This document shows, in pieces, positions 59,879-64,000 of a stretch of DNA of 64,000 bases. Below the pieces are notes generated by a model. That model made no database searches and was not told the DNA's origin. It saw nothing but the letters and a program-made list of their open reading frames with translations. Position 1 is the first letter of the stretch. The number at the start of each line of letters is the position of its first letter. The stretch is taken from the NCBI GenBank assembly GCA_028285495.1, contig JANQPB010000027.1:1-64000 (forward strand). The letters run 5' to 3'. This stretch comes from Acidimicrobiales bacterium (GTDB lineage: Bacteria; Actinomycetota; Acidimicrobiia; Acidimicrobiales; SZUA-35). Position numbers and translations under genes: made by a program.

Positions 59879-60457
59879 TCAGCCGAGGTCGCGCAGCTCG
59901 CCCGGCGCATCCGGCCGGATGCCGAACGCCTCGATGAACCGCTGCCAGCCGGAGGCCACGGCCAGGGCGGCCCCGAGCTCGAGGATCTGGCCGTCGGTGA
60001 ACTCGGTTCGCAGCTCGCCCGTGAACGCCTCGTCGACCTTCGGCCTCGGACCGGTCAGCACGTCGGCGAGGCGCAGGGCCAGGACCGTCGCTCGTCCGAG
60101 CCGGGCCTCGACCTCGGCGTCGGCCAGGTCGCCGAGAGCCGCCTCGACCATCTCGTCGTCCAGGCTGGTGCGCATCAACGATGCGCTGCGGACGCTGCTT
60201 CAATGCACGCACTGGTTTCGGTGGGCGAGCCGGATCCGGCACAGCTCGACCATGCCCGGATCGAGCGACGAGCGGTCGGTGTAGATGAAGCCGACCCACT
60301 GCAGGAACTGGTCGAGCACCCCGGGCTCGGCGGCCAGCGTGAGGAACAGGTTGTCGTCCTCGTAGGCCTTGTCGAACCAGACCTCGCGCCGGTGGCGCAA
60401 CTCGTCGCTCAGCGTCTCGGGATCGGCCTTCGGCAAGAGCCCGTGCTCGTTGGCCAT
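59879..60457 (-). CDS. probable selenoprotein: carboxymuconolactone decarboxylase/AhpD-like with CxxU motif
   Basis: Read through the in-frame TGA at 60202-60200, this is a 192-residue protein of the CMD/AhpD fold. The family's motif region, usually RLRIAQ..QCxxCxxVR, reads MVELCRIRLAHRNQCVH-U-SSVRSASL: C83, then the TGA codon at position 86, exactly the place of the second redox Cys. The frame stays open and protein-like for 106 codons after the TGA (DDEMVEAALGDLADAEVEARL and GASGW-like ending FIEAFGIRPDAPGEL). A SECIS-like hairpin follows the UGA. I read it as CxxU. Alternatives: a Cys-to-stop mutation with or without reinitiation at ATG 60175. The start is one base from the stop of the M81 gene, so the two are coupled. 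Confidence 0.78.
60157..60194 (-). promoter_or_regulatory. SECIS-like hairpin after the UGA
   Basis: In the mRNA, GCGCAUC (60186-60180), loop GUU (60179-60177) and GAUGCGC (60176-60170) form a perfect 7-bp stem. A lower stem of 5 bp, CGUCC (60194-60190) with GGACG (60061-region equivalent 60161-60157), closes it across an internal loop. The apical G is 20 nt after the UGA, inside the 16-37 nt window reported for bacterial SECIS elements. Confidence 0.75.
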
Positions 60458-60458
60458 G

Positions 60459-62024
60459 TCACGCCTCCTCCAGGGGTGCGGGCCCGTACTCGGGCGTCGG
60501 TTGGCAGTGCGGGTCGAGCGGGAAGATCGGCCGGCGGACGTGCTCGAAGGTGAACAGCGAGTTGTCGCTCGACGTGACGCCGACGCCGTTGCAGGGGATG
60601 TCGCGGACGGAGATGTCGCTGAAGCCGGCCCGGTAGTGGATGCGGGACTTGAGGATCAGGTAGCGGCGCTCGGTCGGCTCGATCCCGAGCGAGCGGAAGC
60701 AGCCGGGGTCCCACGGCTCGACGTTTCGGGAGCAGACGACGACCTCGACGGTCGAGCCGCCGGCGCCGGTCAGCTCGAGCACGCCGCTCGGGCCCATGTC
60801 GGCCTGGGTGCCGCGGCCCATCGGGACGGTCACCGTGAACCGGCCATCGGTCAACGCCGCCACCCGGCCGGTGACCCGAAGCGGCTCGCCCGACCGGCCG
60901 ATGGCGGGCATGTCGACCTTGCCGCCGAGGTCGACCGCGATCGTGGCTCCGACGCCCGCCGCCTCCATCTCGCCGACGACCCCCGGATCGCAGATCCCGA
61001 ACATCGCCACCCGATCGAGCCCCTGGGCCAGCACCTCGGCCAGCACCGCAGTGGTGTCCTGGGTGCCGCCCGATGCGGTGTTGTCGGCGTGGTCGAGCAG
61101 GACGATCGGTCCACCCTGGTCTCGCCCGTCGGTCAGCCCCTTGGCCTCGGCGATCGTCTCGGGCAGCGGGCGGGACTCGAACAGGAACTCCTCCCGCTCG
61201 GCCCAGGCTGCGTCCAGGATCTCGTCCCGGGCCGCCTCGGCCCGAGCCCGGTCGCCGTCGGCGATCGTGAGGACCGACAGTCCGGCGTGCCAGATGTCGG
61301 CCAGGGGGAACCCGCCGAACACCGAGGCCGCCAGCAGCCCCTCCGCCTCGTGGCGCCTGGCCAGCTCGATCAGCGGACCCATCGGCTCGTCGTCGTGACC
61401 CATCCGCAGCGTCTGGGCCAGGATCGGGCGGCTCCCCCAGGCCATCACCGGGTCGATCTCGCCGTCGAGGGCCCGGACGAGCAGCTCGCCGGCGTGGCGG
61501 CCCGCGTCGTACATGTCGAGGTGGGGGTAGGTCTTGTAGCCGACGGCGACCGTGCAGTTGTCGATCATGGCGTCGGTCAGGTTGGCGTGGAGGTCGAGGC
61601 TGACCGTGATCGGCAGGTCCGGGGCGATGCGGCGGAGTCGGGCCAGGAGCGTTCCCTCGCCGTCGTCGGTGGTCTCGGCCACCATCGCCCCGTGGAGGTC
61701 GAGGAAGCAGGCGTCGCAGCCGGCCTCGACGGCGGCGGCGATGGCGTCGGTCATCGTTGCGTAGGCGGCAGCGTCGACCTTGCCGGAGGGGGCGGCGTTG
61801 CCGGCGACCGGGGAGACGATCTCCATGCCCTGCTCGGCGGCCAGATCGAGGAACGCCCCGATCCCGGTGCCGGTCCCGGCGAAGCGCTCGACGACCTCGG
61901 GCCCGGTCGGGACCCCGAACCCGCCGCGGCCGAAGCGTTCGAGCGGGGTCGGGACCGGGGAGAAGGTGTTGGTCTCGTGCTCCATCATGGCGACGACGAC
62001 GCGCCGCCTCCTCTGGCTGGCCAT
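60459..62024 (-). CDS. M81-family metallopeptidase (MlrC-like)
   Basis: This 521-residue protein matches M81/MlrC (microcystinase C family): VVVAMMEHETNTFSP at the N-terminus holds the first metal ligands, DACFLDLHGAMVAETTDDGEG and VSLDLHANLTDAMI the further conserved His/Asp, and the C-terminal domain follows at about residue 300 (LDHADNTASGGTQDTT). Members hydrolyse small peptide-like or amide substrates; microcystin degradation is only one case. CAGACT lies 7 bases before ATG 62024. The selenoprotein gene starts one base after its stop. Confidence 0.88.
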   Translation of the reverse strand: MASQRRRRVVVAMMEHETNTFSPVPTPLERFGRGGFGVPTGPEVVERFAGTGTGIGAFLDLAAEQGMEIVSPVAGNAAPSGKVDAAAYATMTDAIAAAVEAGCDACFLDLHGAMVAETTDDGEGTLLARLRRIAPDLPITVSLDLHANLTDAMIDNCTVAVGYKTYPHLDMYDAGRHAGELLVRALDGEIDPVMAWGSRPILAQTLRMGHDDEPMGPLIELARRHEAEGLLAASVFGGFPLADIWHAGLSVLTIADGDRARAEAARDEILDAAWAEREEFLFESRPLPETIAEAKGLTDGRDQGGPIVLLDHADNTASGGTQDTTAVLAEVLAQGLDRVAMFGICDPGVVGEMEAAGVGATIAVDLGGKVDMPAIGRSGEPLRVTGRVAALTDGRFTVTVPMGRGTQADMGPSGVLELTGAGGSTVEVVVCSRNVEPWDPGCFRSLGIEPTERRYLILKSRIHYRAGFSDISVRDIPCNGVGVTSSDNSLFTFEHVRRPIFPLDPHCQPTPEYGPAPLEEA

Positions 62025-62205
62025 GTCGCTCAGTCTGACGCACGGCGTCATCGTGAGCGATTCTGCCCACGGCACCCGCCGTTCATGTGCGCGCCGGCAA
62101 CCGGACAGCCCGGGGACAGCTCCGCTGACTACCACAAGGAACAACACCCGCGATCACCGGGTGCGATCCGCGCCCGCTCACCCAACCGAGGCCTACGGAG
62201 GCTCC

Positions 62206-64000
62206 ATGCGCACCAACCGCTCTCGGGTGGCGATCATCGCCGCCCTCGTCACCCTGCTCGGCGCGCTCGCCGCCCTGCCCGGCTCGCCGGCGGACGCCGA
62301 TCCGCCGTTCCGCTCGGCCAACTCGGTCTTCGACCACGTGGCCACGTTCGACGTCATCGACGGCAACGGCTCCGGGGTGGCGGAGATCATCGACGCCTCG
62401 GCCGACGGCACGCAGCTCGTCTACACCGACGCCGAGACCGACTCGATCGGCTTCGTCGACATCAGCGACCCGACCGACCCGGTCGGCGCCGGCACCGTCG
62501 ACGTCGGCGGCGAGCCGACCAGCCTGGTCGTCCGCAAGAACCTGGTGATCGTCGGCGTCAACACCTCGCCCGACTTCGTCGACCCGTCCGGCAAGCTCGT
62601 CGTCGTCGGCCGGTTCAACCGCCAGATCATCGCCGAACGCGACCTCGGCGGGCAGCCCGACTCGCTCGCCCTGTCGCCGGACGGCGACTGGCTGGCCGTC
62701 GTGATCGAGAACGAGCGCGACGAAGACCTTGACGACGGGCTGCTTCCCCAGCTCCCCTCCGGCGGCATGAAGATCCTCGACCTCCGCACCGGCAACCCAG
62801 GCAAGTGGCGGATGTTCGACGCCGACCTCTCGCCGGTTGCCGCTGCGGCCCCTGGCGACGGCGACCTCGAGCCCGAGTACGTCGACATCAGCGCCAACAA
62901 CCGAGCCGTGGTCACCTTCCAGGAGAACAACCACCTGGCCGTCGTCAACCTCTTCAACGGTGCCACGCTGGCCAACTTCTCGGCCGGCGAGGTCGAGCTG
63001 TCCGACGTGGACAACGAGGAGGAGGACCTGATCGACCTCGACACCGACCTGGTCAAGCGCCGGGAGCCGGACGCGGTCGCCTGGATCGACAACAACCACT
63101 TCGCCACGGCCAACGAGGGCGACTACGAGGACGAGAACGGCGACGAGGGTGGCTCGCGCGGCTTCACCGTGTTCCACCGTGACGGCACCGTCGTCTTCGA
63201 GTCGGCCGAGTCGTTCGAGCACCTGCTGGTCTCGGCCGGGCACTACAACGAGGGCCGCTCCGAGAACAAGGGCGTCGAGCCGGAGGCGGCCGAGCACGGT
63301 CGCTTCGGCGCCCGCGACCTGCTGTTCATCGGCTCCGAGCGGTCCAATGCGGTCGGCGTGTACGAGGTCGACGATCCTTCGTCGCCCGAGCTGGTGCAGG
63401 TCCTCCCGACCGGGATCGGCCCGGAGGGCATCAAGGCCATCCCGAAGCGGGGCCTGGTCGTCGTGTCGACCGAGGCCGAGGTGACCGACGTCGGCATCCC
63501 GACGATGGTCAACATCTACCAGACGTCGCGCCGGCCGGCGGACTACCCGTTCATCGTGTCCGGCCCCGACGCCGACGGCCTCCCCATCCCGTGGGTCGCG
63601 CTGTCGGGCCTGGCCGGCGACGCAACCGACGCCGACACGGTCTACACGATCAACGACTCGTTCCTGGCCGCCGGCTTCGTCTACACCGTCGACGTGTCGC
63701 AGACCCCGGCGCTGATCACCGATCGACTCGAGGTCACCGGCGCATCGGCCGACCTCGACCTCGAGGGCATCGCCGTCGGACCGGACGGGTCGTTCTGGCT
63801 CGGCAGCGAGGGCAACGCCGGCTCCCGCCCGAACCTCGTGCTCCAGGTCGACGCCGCCACCGGAACCGTCCTGACCGAGATCGAGCTGCCGGCCGACCTG
63901 GTCGACGAGCGCCGGGGCAACGGCATCGAGGGCATCGCCGTGAGCGGCGAGGCCGGGAGTGAGGTCGTGTACGTCGCCATCCAGCGGGCCTGGCCGGACG
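62206..64000 (+). CDS. secreted beta-propeller / esterase-like (choice-of-anchor I-type) protein, cut by window edge
   Basis: At least 598 codons are open to the right edge with no stop. Residues 1-31 are a Sec signal peptide (RVAIIAALVTLLGALAALPGSPADA). The rest has repeated propeller-like strands (SADGTQLVYTDAETDSIGFVDISDP, quoted here by its first 20: SADGTQLVYTDAETDSIGFV). The C-terminal visible part resembles the esterase-like phytase domain: LEGIAVGPDGSFWLGSEGNAGSRPN is quoted as EGIAVGPDGSFWLGSEGNAG. The start ATG has GGAGG 5 bases upstream. It is divergent from the M81 gene. Substrate unknown; a phosphoesterase role would fit the phosphate theme but is inference. Confidence 0.8.
   Translation, partial: MRTNRSRVAIIAALVTLLGALAALPGSPADADPPFRSANSVFDHVATFDVIDGNGSGVAEIIDASADGTQLVYTDAETDSIGFVDISDPTDPVGAGTVDVGGEPTSLVVRKNLVIVGVNTSPDFVDPSGKLVVVGRFNRQIIAERDLGGQPDSLALSPDGDWLAVVIENERDEDLDDGLLPQLPSGGMKILDLRTGNPGKWRMFDADLSPVAAAAPGDGDLEPEYVDISANNRAVVTFQENNHLAVVNLFNGATLANFSAGEVELSDVDNEEEDLIDLDTDLVKRREPDAVAWIDNNHFATANEGDYEDENGDEGGSRGFTVFHRDGTVVFESAESFEHLLVSAGHYNEGRSENKGVEPEAAEHGRFGARDLLFIGSERSNAVGVYEVDDPSSPELVQVLPTGIGPEGIKAIPKRGLVVVSTEAEVTDVGIPTMVNIYQTSRRPADYPFIVSGPDADGLPIPWVALSGLAGDATDADTVYTINDSFLAAGFVYTVDVSQTPALITDRLEVTGASADLDLEGIAVGPDGSFWLGSEGNAGSRPNLVLQVDAATGTVLTEIELPADLVDERRGNGIEGIAVSGEAGSEVVYVAIQRAWPD

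Noticed and set aside
60200-60457. stand-alone 85-residue CMD-like protein ending at the TGA
   Set aside because: The stop falls inside the family motif at the position of the second Cys and the frame continues with family sequence; selenocysteine readthrough explains it better.
62083-63297. 404-codon minus-strand frame
   Set aside because: Antisense to the secreted protein with a signal peptide; shadow composition.

Overview
The window is a very GC-rich chromosome segment from an actinobacterium. Two WhiB-family iron-sulfur regulators, a UPF0182 membrane protein, a DUF2342 zinc-protease-like protein, a DivIVA-domain protein, a SARP/BTAD-AAA regulator and a SenX3/RegX3-type pho system all point to Actinomycetota. 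Gene content and the many leaderless starts fit best with Acidimicrobiia; that class assignment is inference. Nearly the whole segment is tightly packed coding sequence. I see no prophage, no intact insertion sequence and no CRISPR array.

Layout. 0-8 kb: a flavin-dependent oxidase-like gene divergent from an AraC regulator around a perfect 14-bp inverted repeat, a three-gene ABC-2 exporter, an MttB-family methyltransferase, a DUF1059 protein, and an EAL gene whose CBS tail is out of frame. 8-13.5 kb: HIT protein, class-V aminotransferase, NarL-type two-component pair, CBS-domain membrane protein. 13.7 kb: initiator tRNA. 14-19 kb: a 1270-residue SARP-AAA-TPR regulator followed by a tiny hydrophobic ORF. 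19-29 kb: MsrA, UPF0182, a DivIVA protein with a phage MuF-like tail, a PDZ-Lon protease, small conserved proteins, an orphan MreB-like actin and MoaE. 30-36 kb: a catalytically dead HtrA-like protein, an epimerase, DUF2342 and an MFS transporter.

36-43 kb is a complete phosphate locus on the minus strand: pstS-pstC-pstA-pstB-phoU-sensor kinase-response regulator. It has a PHO-box-like direct repeat upstream of pstS and a strong hairpin between pstS and pstC. Opposite it lies an arsenic operon: an ArsR-ArsC fusion and an aquaporin. 45-50 kb holds an M48 protease, a polyphosphate kinase fused to a NUDIX domain, and a ROK kinase. 50-54 kb holds two WhiB genes, an ECF sigma/anti-sigma pair, TatA and a TetR-like regulator. 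54-64 kb holds a VWA protein, a GH1-like protein coupled to a double flavoprotein, an M81 peptidase coupled to a probable selenoprotein, and the start of a secreted beta-propeller-like protein.

The most notable item is the gene at 59879-60457 (minus). An in-frame TGA sits exactly where the second Cys of the CxxC motif of carboxymuconolactone decarboxylase/AhpD proteins belongs. It is followed by a good bacterial SECIS-like hairpin (7-bp stem, GUU loop, 20 nt after the UGA), so I read it as a CxxU selenoprotein. Across the window, at least 15 genes carry a TANNNT -10 hexamer 6-8 bases before the start codon, which implies widespread leaderless transcription.
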